The notes under the pieces are model-generated. The model was not told the origin of the DNA. It made no database searches and saw only the letters and a program-made list of their open reading frames with translations. The translations under genes and the position numbers were made by a program. From JAYEJW01 sp034716535 (GTDB taxonomy: Bacteria > Pseudomonadota > Gammaproteobacteria > Chromatiales > Chromatiaceae), in NCBI GenBank assembly GCA_034716535.1, contig JAYEJW010000510.1, positions 1 through 7,618 of the forward strand: 7,618 nt of DNA. The letters run 5' to 3'. Shown here in pieces: positions 1 through 6,624 of the stretch. Every line of letters begins with the position of its first letter. Position 1 is the stretch's first letter.

Positions 1-1
1 A

Positions 2-292
2 GGGAGAAAGCAGGTCTATCGCAGGGCCGGCGCGGACGGCACCTTCGCGATGGACCTGTTGACCCTGGAGTCCGCACCGGCCGACGGCGAGCCGCTGATC
101 GCGCCCGTCATGCGCGGGGGCGAGCGTGTGGCGCCGGCCGAGTCACTGGACGTGATCCGCGACAGGTTCCGCGAGCAGCTCCAGCATCTGCCGCCTGGCG
201 TGAAGCTTCTGAAGGACCCGGCGCCTTATCCCGTGAAGGTCTCGGCGGCTCTCGAGACCCTGGCGGAGGAGCTGGATCGCAGGCCCCATTGA
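2..292 (+). CDS. pncB: Nicotinate phosphoribosyltransferase, C-terminal part (5' end outside window)
   Basis: Only the last 96 codons are present; the reading frame is open from base 2 to the TGA at 290-292, so the true start lies upstream and the ATG at 50 is internal. Visible features are a GRKQVYRR segment followed by a D-rich GADGTFAMDLLTLES stretch, then PLIAPVMRGGERV, and a tail with DPAPYPVKVSAALETL. This order (K-V-Y-R, then P-V-M-x-G-G-x-R, then D-P-x-P-Y-P-V-x-x-S) is what I recognise as the C-terminal end of bacterial nicotinate phosphoribosyltransferases. These cytosolic enzymes convert nicotinate and PRPP to nicotinate mononucleotide in the Preiss-Handler NAD salvage pathway. The catalytic barrel lies outside the window, so the call rests on tail similarity recalled from the family. 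The gene precedes the RNA ligase on the same strand with a 126-base gap and may share its transcript. Confidence 0.75.
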   Translation, partial: GRKQVYRRAGADGTFAMDLLTLESAPADGEPLIAPVMRGGERVAPAESLDVIRDRFREQLQHLPPGVKLLKDPAPYPVKVSAALETLAEELDRRPH

Positions 293-296
293 ATCG

Positions 297-318
297 GGCG
301 GGTTTGGGAGCAACCGCC
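297..318 (+). other. GC-rich hairpin just after the phosphoribosyltransferase stop codon
   Basis: GGCGG at 297-301 can pair with CCGCC at 314-318, and TT/AA adds two pairs past a bulged G. The hairpin begins five bases after the TGA. No T-run follows, so it is a poor intrinsic terminator. Its loop contains GGGAG (306-310), the only Shine-Dalgarno-like sequence for the small ORF that starts at 321, so the structure could weaken translation of that ORF. This is inferred by eye with no energy calculation. Confidence 0.3.
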
Positions 319-320
319 GA

Positions 321-422
321 ATGCGTCTTGCCCTAATCGCGGAAACCATATCCAACCTGGGGCGGGTTCGGCGTCCCGACGCGGTGATCCGTCGAGTTGT
401 TGCCAAGCAACTGCTTTCATGA
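321..422 (+). CDS. Possible small ORF (33 aa) overlapping the RNA ligase start
   Basis: ATG at 321 opens a 33-codon frame ending in TGA at 420-422. The stop overlaps the ATG of the RNA ligase (419-421) in an ATGA arrangement typical of translational coupling. A weak Shine-Dalgarno match, GGGAG at 306-310, sits 10 bases upstream of the ATG. The predicted peptide is basic and arginine-rich in its middle (LGRVRRPDAVIRRVVAKQLLS), with a short hydrophobic start (MRLALIAETI). It is too short for a convincing signal peptide or membrane segment. I recognise no family. It may be a coupling leader peptide for the ligase, which has no ribosome binding site of its own, or a chance ORF in GC-rich DNA. The perfectly placed stop-start overlap is the main argument that it is real. 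Confidence 0.3.
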   Translation: MRLALIAETISNLGRVRRPDAVIRRVVAKQLLS

Positions 423-1525
423 TTAGTACTAGGCCACCCCCCGCATTCGAGGAAGCGCTGACCCGTGGAAAGGCCCGCTGGGAGACGTACGGAGAGCGGC
501 GCTATCTGCGTCTGAGTGACGATTTTCGCGGTAACCCCAAGGGCGCCGTCTCCTGGTACGGCAGCCTGGTGCCAGGCTATCCGCACATCGGCCGCATCTT
601 CCGCCTCGAGCAGGGCCTTGCACAGCAGTTTCGGGGCCATTTCTGGGTGGAGGAGAAGGTGGACGGCTTCAACGTCCGGATCTTCCGCTCGGGGGACGAG
701 CTCCTGGCACTCACCCGCGGCGGTTACGTCTGCCCGTTTGCCACGGACCGGCTGCCGGACTTCGTTGACGCCGCAATCTTCGATGCCCATCCGGACCTGA
801 TTCTTTGCGCGGAGCTGGCAGGCCCGGACAACCCTTACACGCAGGGCGGGCCCTCCTTCGTTCCGAAGGATGTGGAGCTCTTCGTTTTCGACATGATGCG
901 TTTCGACCAACGGGGCTTCCTGCGCCAAGCGGAGAAACAGGCCCTGTGCGAGCGTTACGGACTGCCGACTCCCTTGCTCTACGGCCGCTTCGAAACGAGT
1001 CAATGGCAGCGGGTGCGCGACATCGTAGAGCAACTCGACGCCGACGGCCGTGAGGGTGTGGTCATCAAAGAAGATGCGCCCGATGGCCGGCGCACCAAGT
1101 ACGTCACCGCCTGGTCCGGCGTTTACGATATCGCCGTTCGGGCGGCGGATACGGTGGAGCTGCCCGGCGACTTTTTCACCGGCCGTATCCTGCGCATGGT
1201 GCTCTATCTGGACGAAGCGGGCCGGGAGGTGGACCGGCAGCTGGAACAGGACCTGGGTCGCGCCTTTCTCCAAGGTCTGGCGGGATCGGTGCAGCGTTTC
1301 AAGAGGGAAGGGCACGTCTATCACGACTTCCGCTGCCGGTTCCGGAAGCGGGAAAACGCCGCGGCCTTCATGGATCACCTGCGCTCCATCCTGGGCCACA
1401 CCCACGTGGTCCAGACGCGCCTGGAGCTGGAGGGCGGCTACTGGGTGTTGGAGTTCGAGAAGGAGGTCCCGAAACTGACGGGGCTCCTGCACCAGCTCTT
1501 CCGTGGGGCGGCGATCGTCGACTGA
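419..1525 (+). CDS. ATP-dependent RNA ligase, archaeal-type Rnl3 (Pab1020/MthRnl) family
   Basis: This 368-residue protein has the motifs of the nucleotidyltransferase superfamily in order: motif I EEKVDGFNVR (78-87, with K80 as the expected AMP-accepting lysine), TRGGYVCPF (99-107), ELAGPDNPY (132-140), motif III ELFVFDM (153-159), motif IV EGVVIKE (212-218) and motif V KYVT (227-230). A C-terminal domain ends in GYWVLEFEKE...FRGAAIVD. The C-terminal half with GYW and a final VD, and the length, match homodimeric archaeal RNA ligases such as Pyrococcus Pab1020 (about 380 residues), not DNA ligases or T4 Rnl1/Rnl2. Family members adenylate themselves with ATP, transfer AMP to a 5'-phosphate RNA end, and seal or circularise RNA. 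The natural substrate here is unknown. The ATG at 419 lacks a clear Shine-Dalgarno and overlaps the stop of the 33-codon ORF. The N-terminus is about 10 residues shorter than Pab1020. The cas3 gene begins 213 bases downstream; a functional link to CRISPR is not shown. Confidence 0.88.
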   Translation: MISTRPPPAFEEALTRGKARWETYGERRYLRLSDDFRGNPKGAVSWYGSLVPGYPHIGRIFRLEQGLAQQFRGHFWVEEKVDGFNVRIFRSGDELLALTRGGYVCPFATDRLPDFVDAAIFDAHPDLILCAELAGPDNPYTQGGPSFVPKDVELFVFDMMRFDQRGFLRQAEKQALCERYGLPTPLLYGRFETSQWQRVRDIVEQLDADGREGVVIKEDAPDGRRTKYVTAWSGVYDIAVRAADTVELPGDFFTGRILRMVLYLDEAGREVDRQLEQDLGRAFLQGLAGSVQRFKREGHVYHDFRCRFRKRENAAAFMDHLRSILGHTHVVQTRLELEGGYWVLEFEKEVPKLTGLLHQLFRGAAIVD

Positions 1526-1582
1526 CTTACGAGTCTCCCCCGAGCCGCGTTGCAGCCTCCGTAACCACACCGTTCGAGTACT

Positions 1583-1619
1583 TTCGGATTTCCGAGGGTT
1601 TTTCGGGATTTTCCGAGGG
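1583..1619. repeat. Two tandem copies of a self-complementary GC-rich element
   Basis: TTCGGATTTCCGAGGG (1583-1598) is followed by TTCGGGATTTTCCGAGGG (1602-1619). The second copy has one extra G and one extra T. Each copy is itself palindromic, TCGG...CCGA with a 4- to 6-base centre, and they are separated by TTT. The pair could be a duplicated operator for a dimeric regulator. Alternatively it could be a weak terminator of the RNA ligase gene, since T-runs lie between and within the arms. Confidence 0.45.
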
Positions 1620-1672
1620 GGAGGCGCGTCAAGCATCGCCGCCGACGAAGAAAAATACTGAAACACCGGACA

Positions 1673-1689
1673 GGCTCATCTTTTGAGCC
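1673..1689 (+). other. Perfect 6-bp hairpin in the cas3 leader
   Basis: GGCTCA (1673-1678) pairs exactly with TGAGCC (1684-1689) across the loop TCTTT. On the + strand it is followed by ACCCGCTGTGC and then an A-run, not a T-run, so it is not a standard forward terminator. It lies about 50 bases upstream of the cas3 start and could be a 5'-UTR structure or an operator half-site pair. Confidence 0.35.
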
Positions 1690-1723
1690 ACCCGCTGTGC
1701 TAAAAAAAAGGACCAGGATACTC

Positions 1724-1730
1724 AGGGAGG
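1724..1730 (+). promoter_or_regulatory. Ribosome binding site that sets the cas3 start
   Basis: AGGGAGG lies 8 bases before the ATG at 1739. This strong site decides in favour of ATG 1739 over the in-frame GTG at 1697, which would add 14 lysine- and arginine-rich residues and has no comparable site upstream. Confidence 0.75.
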
Positions 1731-1738
1731 ACCAAGGA

Positions 1739-4507
1739 ATGAACCAAACGCCGGCTATATTCCGCTACTGGGGCAAGGCGGATTCGAGCTACGACGGCGA
1801 GCCGAAGTGGCATCCGCTTGCGTATCACTCGCTGGACGTGGCGGCTTGCGGGCAGACCCTGTTGCGTCAACAGCCTGCGTGGCTGGAAAGCTTGGCGCGT
1901 CTGTCCGGGCTTGAGCCTGCCGTGCTATCTCCCTGGCTGGTTTTTTTGCTTGCCATCCACGATATGGGTAAGTTTGGCGACGGTTTTCAATCCCTGCGCC
2001 CGAACCTGCAACAGGAACTACAGGGACGCGCCGCCAAGGTCGCTTACGACGTGCTCCATGACACTCTGGGCTACGCCGTGGTTATGGAGCATCTGCCCGA
2101 ATGGCTTGGGTTTCCTGATCTGGCGCGACGCGGGGGAAGCTTGTTACGCCTTTGGGCGGCCGCGGTCACCGGGCATCATGGTCGCCCGCCAATGAATGAC
2201 GGGCTGAAAGCTCACGTTATTCGCCACCTTCCGGCCAACACCGTGATGAAAGACGCAGAGCAGTTTGTTGTCGACGCGCGTCGTTTGTTGCTTCCCGAAA
2301 GCTGGACGTTTCCTGGTCGCGCCGGTGACTCGCTTGAACGTTACAAGCGGACCTCTTGGCTGTTCGCCGGTGTGGCCGTGGCCGCTGACTGGTTGGGTTC
2401 AAATACTCGATGGTTCAAGTACCATCAACCGAGCCTGAATCTGGAAGAGTATTGGCATCAGCTTGCGCTTCCTCGCGCCGAAACGGCGGTTTCCGAAAGC
2501 GGCATGTGCGCCCCGATTTCGGCGAGCGATGCCGCCTTCGCCAGACTTTTTCCCCGTATCGCCGCCAGCCCGACACCCTTACAAGCCTGGGCGGATGCCG
2601 TGGTCATCGGGCGGGGGCCGCAGCTCTTCGTTTTAGAGGAGCTCACCGGTGGCGGCAAGACGGAGGCCGCACTGACTCTTGCCGCCCGCCTTATGAAGGA
2701 GGGTTGCGCGCGCGGCGTCTATTTCGCCCTGCCCACCATGGCCACGGCGGACGCCATGTTCGACCGCGTGCAGAAGAAGTTTGACGTCGAGTCGGACGAG
2801 CCGTGGCGACGCTTCTTTTCCGGCGGGAATGCTGCCCTGGTCCTCGCCCACTCTGCCGCCGGAACCAAGCAAAAGCTGGATGCGCTTCAACTCCGGGATG
2901 GAGGCTATAACGACCAGCATGAAGAAGCCTCGGCCTCGCAGTACAGTACGGCCTGGATAGCCGACAGCCGTAAGAAGGCCCTACTCGCAGATTTTGGCGT
3001 GGGAACTGTAGATCAAGCGCTGCTTGCCGTAATGCCGCTTCGCCACCAATCTTTGCGCTTGCTGGGGGTGTCGACCAAAGTGCTGGTCGTGGACGAGGTT
3101 CATGCCTGCGACTGCTATATGGGTGAACTGCTGGCCCGTTTGTTGCGCTTTCACGCCGCCCTGGGCGGATCAGCGGTCCTGCTCTCCGCCACTCTACCCC
3201 AGGAACACCGGGAAAAGCTGATATCCGCTTTCGCAGACGGAGCGGAATTCGCCAACAGGGCGCCTGTACAAAACGACTACCCCCTGGCAACCCATCTCCA
3301 CGCATCTGGTATTGCCGAGGTCCACACTCCGGCAAGAGAAGCCGTATCGCGCAAAGTCGCTGTCGAGCCATTCACGGACGAGGACGCGGTATTTCAACGC
3401 CTGCAAGCCACAGTTTCCCGAGGAGGATGCGCAGTCTGGGTACGAAACACCGTAGCAGACGCGGTGGCGGCGTGGCACACGTGGAGCACGAACAACCCCG
3501 ACGACCCGGCGACCCTGTTTCATGCCCGTTTCGCATTGTGTGATCGGCTGAAAATTGGAGAGCAGATCAACAAGGATTTCGGGGCAGAGAGCAGAGCCGA
3601 AGCCCGCCGTAGGAGATTGGTCATCGCGACGCAGGTGGTCGAGCAGTCTCTGGATGTGGACTTCGACGACATGGTGACCGATCTCGCACCCATCGACCTT
3701 GTGATTCAACGTGCCGGACGCCTACAGCGGCACAAGCGTGATGTCGATGGCAACCCGGCGGCACGGGACGGGCGAAGCGGAGCCAAGCTGGGCGTTCTGA
3801 TGCCCGAGCCGACCGAGGATGCCGGTTCCGACTGGTTCAAGCGCCTACTGCCCAAGGCGGCCAGGGTATATCCCGACCATGGCAAGCTTTGGCTGACGGG
3901 CCGCTGGTTGGCCTCGCGCGGTACCTTCGACCTGTCCGCCGATGCCCGCGACATGATCGAGTCCGTTTACGCAGAGGACGGGTACGAGCGAATCCCCCCA
4001 GCGTTGCAGGGCGTCACTGACGCGGCCGAAGGCGCATGCAAAGCGGACAAGGGCACGGCGCGGAGCAATCTGCTCAGCTTCGATCAGGGCTATGATCCTA
4101 CGGGAATGGATTGGCCCGACGAAGATGCCCAAGTCGATATCACCACACGCCTTGGCGAGAAAACAGTACGCCTGCGTCTTGCGAAAATTTCCGGAGGCAA
4201 CCTGACATCTTGGGCTGTTGCCGACGAGAACATCGAGTGGACGCTCTCGGAGCTCACCGTGCCTAGGCGGCTGCTGACGAAAGAAAGTTACCGCTACGCC
4301 GGGCTTATTAAACAGGCGCGGGAGAAGATGCCTGACCAAGGCCGGTACTGTCTGATCGTGCCGTTTGAGCAGTATGAGGACGCCTGGCGCGGTTGGGCGC
4401 TGCGCGAGCGAGACGAAGACGTTTTTGAGGAAGTTCGGGTGATGTACTCGCCAAAAACCGGATTGAGCATCGAGAGTGGAGAGGTGATCGATGAATCTGA
4501 TCTCTGA
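1739..4507 (+). CDS. cas3: CRISPR-associated nuclease-helicase Cas3, type I-E
   Basis: This 922-residue effector is recruited by Cascade after R-loop formation and unwinds and degrades the non-target DNA strand. The N-terminal HD nuclease domain (about 1-250) shows H25, the H74-D75 pair in LAIHDMGKFG, H146-H147 in VTGHHGRPP and D217 in AADWLGS, the expected metal ligands. The SF2 helicase follows: Walker A TGGGKT (303-308), LPTMATADAMFDR (331-343), LAHSAA (369-374), Walker B DEVH (452-455), SAT (483-485), LFHARF (593-598) and motif VI QRAGRLQRH (657-665). A C-terminal accessory domain spans about 700-922. STAWIADSRKKALLADFGVG and the DEVHAxDxYM form are typical of I-E Cas3. Escherichia coli Cas3 has 888 residues, so the length is normal. 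All catalytic motifs are intact. The 3' end overlaps cas8e by 17 bases, as expected of the first gene of a coupled operon. Confidence 0.95.
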   Translation: MNQTPAIFRYWGKADSSYDGEPKWHPLAYHSLDVAACGQTLLRQQPAWLESLARLSGLEPAVLSPWLVFLLAIHDMGKFGDGFQSLRPNLQQELQGRAAKVAYDVLHDTLGYAVVMEHLPEWLGFPDLARRGGSLLRLWAAAVTGHHGRPPMNDGLKAHVIRHLPANTVMKDAEQFVVDARRLLLPESWTFPGRAGDSLERYKRTSWLFAGVAVAADWLGSNTRWFKYHQPSLNLEEYWHQLALPRAETAVSESGMCAPISASDAAFARLFPRIAASPTPLQAWADAVVIGRGPQLFVLEELTGGGKTEAALTLAARLMKEGCARGVYFALPTMATADAMFDRVQKKFDVESDEPWRRFFSGGNAALVLAHSAAGTKQKLDALQLRDGGYNDQHEEASASQYSTAWIADSRKKALLADFGVGTVDQALLAVMPLRHQSLRLLGVSTKVLVVDEVHACDCYMGELLARLLRFHAALGGSAVLLSATLPQEHREKLISAFADGAEFANRAPVQNDYPLATHLHASGIAEVHTPAREAVSRKVAVEPFTDEDAVFQRLQATVSRGGCAVWVRNTVADAVAAWHTWSTNNPDDPATLFHARFALCDRLKIGEQINKDFGAESRAEARRRRLVIATQVVEQSLDVDFDDMVTDLAPIDLVIQRAGRLQRHKRDVDGNPAARDGRSGAKLGVLMPEPTEDAGSDWFKRLLPKAARVYPDHGKLWLTGRWLASRGTFDLSADARDMIESVYAEDGYERIPPALQGVTDAAEGACKADKGTARSNLLSFDQGYDPTGMDWPDEDAQVDITTRLGEKTVRLRLAKISGGNLTSWAVADENIEWTLSELTVPRRLLTKESYRYAGLIKQAREKMPDQGRYCLIVPFEQYEDAWRGWALRERDEDVFEEVRVMYSPKTGLSIESGEVIDESDL
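4481..4489 (+). promoter_or_regulatory. Extended ribosome binding site of cas8e inside the cas3 coding end
   Basis: GAGGTGATC is complementary over nine bases to the 16S rRNA 3' tail consensus (GATCACCTC). It ends one base before the ATG at 4491, and its GAGG core lies 6 bases upstream. It is embedded in the last codons of cas3, which fixes the cas8e start and implies re-initiation by ribosomes finishing cas3. Confidence 0.7.
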
Positions 4508-6059
4508 GCCCTGGATACCTATACGAAGAGCCGACGGCAGAGTAGAAACAATCGCGCCGTGGCAGCTAACCGACGGCATCGGCGAAAACCCGATCCTCGC
4601 CGTGTCCAGCCCCCGGCCCGATTTCGACGGCGCATTGACGCAGTTCCTTATCGGTCTTCTACAGACCACGTACACACCCAGCGAGGATCAGTGGTGGGAT
4701 CGGCGAGACGCAGCGCCGGCTCCGGAAGTACTTAGAGAACGCTTCGAAGTGGTGGCCCATGCGTTCGACCTCGAGGGTGATAGGGCGTTTCTGCAGGACT
4801 TCAATCCGGAGCAGCTGGACAAGAAGTTTGGCATCGTTGCACTGCTGGTCGGTTCACCGCCTGAAAATAGCGACACGGATCTTTTCGTCAAGGAGGACGC
4901 GGTGAAACAGCTCTGCCGCCGTTGCGTGGCGGCGGCAATCTTTGCACTACAAACCGGCGCGCCCGAAGGCGGAAGAGGCTACCGCACCGGGTTGCGTGGC
5001 GGGGGGCCACTAACTACTTTAGTGCTCGGCGACAACCTGTGGGATACGTGTTGGCTCAATGTACTCGAAAAGTCCCGCTACCTTGCCGGCGCCTCGTCGG
5101 AAGATCCTGCCGCGCCGGAGCGTTTTCCCTGGCTCGCTCCGACGCGAACGAGTGAAGCAAAACCGCCGGCGGGCGTGACCACACCTCTCGACGTCCATCC
5201 CGACCAACAGTACTGGACCATACCTCGGCGAATCCGCCTCGTGGCAGAGGCGTGCGAACCAGTTGCCTGCGATATCTGTGGCGTGGAGCATCAACTGGTT
5301 TACCGAACTTTCCTCACCAAAAACTATGGGGTGAACTACGACGGCTTCGAGCATCCGCTAAGCCCGCATTACACGAGGGACAGCTCGCTCTTGCCGGTAC
5401 ATCCACGGCCTGGTGGTATCGGTTATCGGCATTGGCTCGGACTAGTGGAAAGCAGTGCTGACGGGAGTCAACGCCCCGCCCGTGTAGTCGATCAGTTCCG
5501 TACCTTCACGCGCAAGGATGGTGATCTTTGGGCCTTTGGCTTCGACATGAAAAGCAACAAGGCGCGCTGCTGGTATGACGCCAGGATGCCGATCCTGTCC
5601 GCTCCCGTGGGGATGGAAGATGTTTTCAGGGACTTGGCAAGCCGTATGGTCAAGGCCGCCGAAAAGGCGGCCGACGACCTGCGAAACAGCCTGAAAGCCG
5701 CCTTGGCGGGTAAGGCGAAGGTACGTGGCGACCTCGGCTTTGTACAACGCGATTTCTGGGAGATAACGGAAGTATCCTTCTACGTCCACCTGCGCCAACT
5801 CCGCGCTAGGTTGCCGGATGACCCTTGCGCCTTCCCAGTGCTTGAGAGCTGGCTCCAAGCACTGCGTGCGGCGGCACTCGATTTGTTCGATCGGCATTCC
5901 CAGACCGGCGATTTCGACGCCGTGGAGCCGCGACGTATCGCATTGGCACGTAAGGGCCTGGGCAAAGCGCTCGCGGGCGCGCCGTTGAAAGGAAAGATCC
6001 TCGGCCTGCCTAACCCGACACGCGCTAAATCCAAGACAGGTAGCAGGAGACGCCCGTGA
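4491..6059 (+). CDS. cas8e: Cascade large subunit Cas8e (Cse1/CasA), type I-E
   Basis: This 522-residue protein is the large subunit that reads the PAM, starts R-loop formation and docks Cas3. The N-terminus NLISEPWIPI (2-11) is the family signature. WQLTDGI follows, and GRGYRTGLRGGGPLTTLV (161-178) is the conserved glycine-rich loop region involved in DNA contact. Residues 255-290 contain C255, C260, C263 and H267 followed by NYGVNYDGFEHPLSPHY, the usual central block with HPLSP. The C-terminal part (about 375-500) is helical and rich in Arg, Lys and Ala, consistent with the four-helix bundle that contacts Cas11 and Cas3. Escherichia coli CasA is about 502 residues, so this is full length. 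The basic tail (RAKSKTGSRRRP) is slightly longer than needed for the fold. Its TGA overlaps the GTG start of cas11 by four bases (GTGA). Confidence 0.93.
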   Translation: MNLISEPWIPIRRADGRVETIAPWQLTDGIGENPILAVSSPRPDFDGALTQFLIGLLQTTYTPSEDQWWDRRDAAPAPEVLRERFEVVAHAFDLEGDRAFLQDFNPEQLDKKFGIVALLVGSPPENSDTDLFVKEDAVKQLCRRCVAAAIFALQTGAPEGGRGYRTGLRGGGPLTTLVLGDNLWDTCWLNVLEKSRYLAGASSEDPAAPERFPWLAPTRTSEAKPPAGVTTPLDVHPDQQYWTIPRRIRLVAEACEPVACDICGVEHQLVYRTFLTKNYGVNYDGFEHPLSPHYTRDSSLLPVHPRPGGIGYRHWLGLVESSADGSQRPARVVDQFRTFTRKDGDLWAFGFDMKSNKARCWYDARMPILSAPVGMEDVFRDLASRMVKAAEKAADDLRNSLKAALAGKAKVRGDLGFVQRDFWEITEVSFYVHLRQLRARLPDDPCAFPVLESWLQALRAAALDLFDRHSQTGDFDAVEPRRIALARKGLGKALAGAPLKGKILGLPNPTRAKSKTGSRRRP

Positions 6060-6601
6060 GTGAGATCAACAAGTATCCTTTCCCGCAAGGCAGACCAGAC
6101 CATCCTTCGTTCGCTCTACTATCCAGTTGGTGGCAGCGACTGGAGAACGACAAAGGAGAGCGTGCCGTTCTACGCCGCGCCGCCAGTCTCACCGAGGTGA
6201 TGTTGAGTCCCGCCTTTCATGCCCTGTTGAATGACCTTCGGCGGGCCAGTTTCGGCGTTCCGGAGTACCGCTATCCCAAGCTCGCCGCGATCGTAGGGCT
6301 GGCAGCGCGGATCAAGACGATGGCGACCGACGGCTTGGCAACCCGCATGGGCACGCCCAAGCCAGGCGGATCGGCACCCACCTTTTCAGAGTTGCGTTTG
6401 CGCCGGATTCTCGCCTGTGACGACATTGAAGAACTTTACACCCTGCTCCGCCGGGCACTGGCATTGCTGGACGAACACGCCAACCTGGCGGATCTCGCCG
6501 CGACTGTCTGGTATTGGTCGCCCTTGGACGACAAACGCCCCTACGATCCGCGCCGACGGCTGGCTTACGACTACTACGCGGTCGCGCCCATCAAAGCCTG
6601 A
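6056..6601 (+). CDS. cse2: Cascade small subunit Cas11 (Cse2/CasB), type I-E
   Basis: This 181-residue protein matches the size and position of Cse2, the helical small subunit present as a dimer along the Cascade belly, where it stabilises the displaced DNA strand. Visible family traits are an N-terminal helix with WWQRLENDKGERAVLRR (basic, 25-41) and LRLRRILACDDIEELYTLLRRAL in the middle (with arginines expected to face nucleic acid). The end has LADLAATVWYW...RRRLAYDYY, comparable to the typical W-x-FDYY ending. Translation starts at GTG 6056, four bases inside the end of cas8e, with AGGAG at 6045-6049 six bases upstream; no better start exists nearby. A 23-base gap follows before cas7. Sequence conservation in this family is low, so position and neighbours carry part of the identification. 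Confidence 0.88.
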   Translation: MSEINKYPFPQGRPDHPSFALLSSWWQRLENDKGERAVLRRAASLTEVMLSPAFHALLNDLRRASFGVPEYRYPKLAAIVGLAARIKTMATDGLATRMGTPKPGGSAPTFSELRLRRILACDDIEELYTLLRRALALLDEHANLADLAATVWYWSPLDDKRPYDPRRRLAYDYYAVAPIKA

Positions 6602-6614
6602 TCCGATTTTCCAC

Positions 6615-6619
6615 GGAGG
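6615..6619 (+). promoter_or_regulatory. Ribosome binding site of cas7
   Basis: GGAGG sits 5 bases upstream of ATG 6625 within the 23-base cas11-cas7 gap. It excludes longer in-frame starts that would run back into the cas11 coding region, such as one at 6514. Confidence 0.75.
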
Positions 6620-6624
6620 AAACC

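Larger units (their letters stand above)
1526..1738 (+). promoter_or_regulatory. Non-coding leader of the cas operon, likely carrying its promoter
   Basis: This 213-base gap separates the RNA ligase from cas3 and has no credible gene of its own. It must contain the transcription start of the cas genes unless they are read through from the ligase. It holds the tandem element at 1583-1619, the hairpin at 1673-1689, an A8 tract at 1702-1709 and the cas3 ribosome binding site. The best -10-like hexamers I see, AATACT (1654-1659) and GATACT (1717-1722), match TATAAT at four of six positions, and neither has a good -35 at the usual spacing. I therefore place no promoter precisely. The local A/T-rich patches contrast with the GC-rich genes on both sides. 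Confidence 0.4.

Noticed and set aside
143..1666. 507-codon open frame on the - strand across the RNA ligase
   Set aside because: It is antisense to a ligase with complete motifs, its composition is that of a GC-rich shadow frame, and I recognise no domain in it.
1697..1738. GTG at 1697 as an earlier cas3 start
   Set aside because: It would add 14 lysine- and arginine-rich residues, partly translated from the ribosome binding site itself; ATG 1739 has a strong AGGGAGG at ideal spacing.
3845..4675. 276-codon - strand frame under the end of cas3 and start of cas8e
   Set aside because: It is a shadow of two confidently identified cas genes and shows no recognisable domain.
5008..5024. CACTAA/TTAGTG hairpin inside cas8e
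   Set aside because: It lies within the conserved glycine-rich loop coding region and is short enough to be chance.
6514..6624. Upstream in-frame start for cas7 overlapping cas11
   Set aside because: The extension lies in the coding region of cas11, and ATG 6625 has a GGAGG five bases upstream and gives the family-typical N-terminus.
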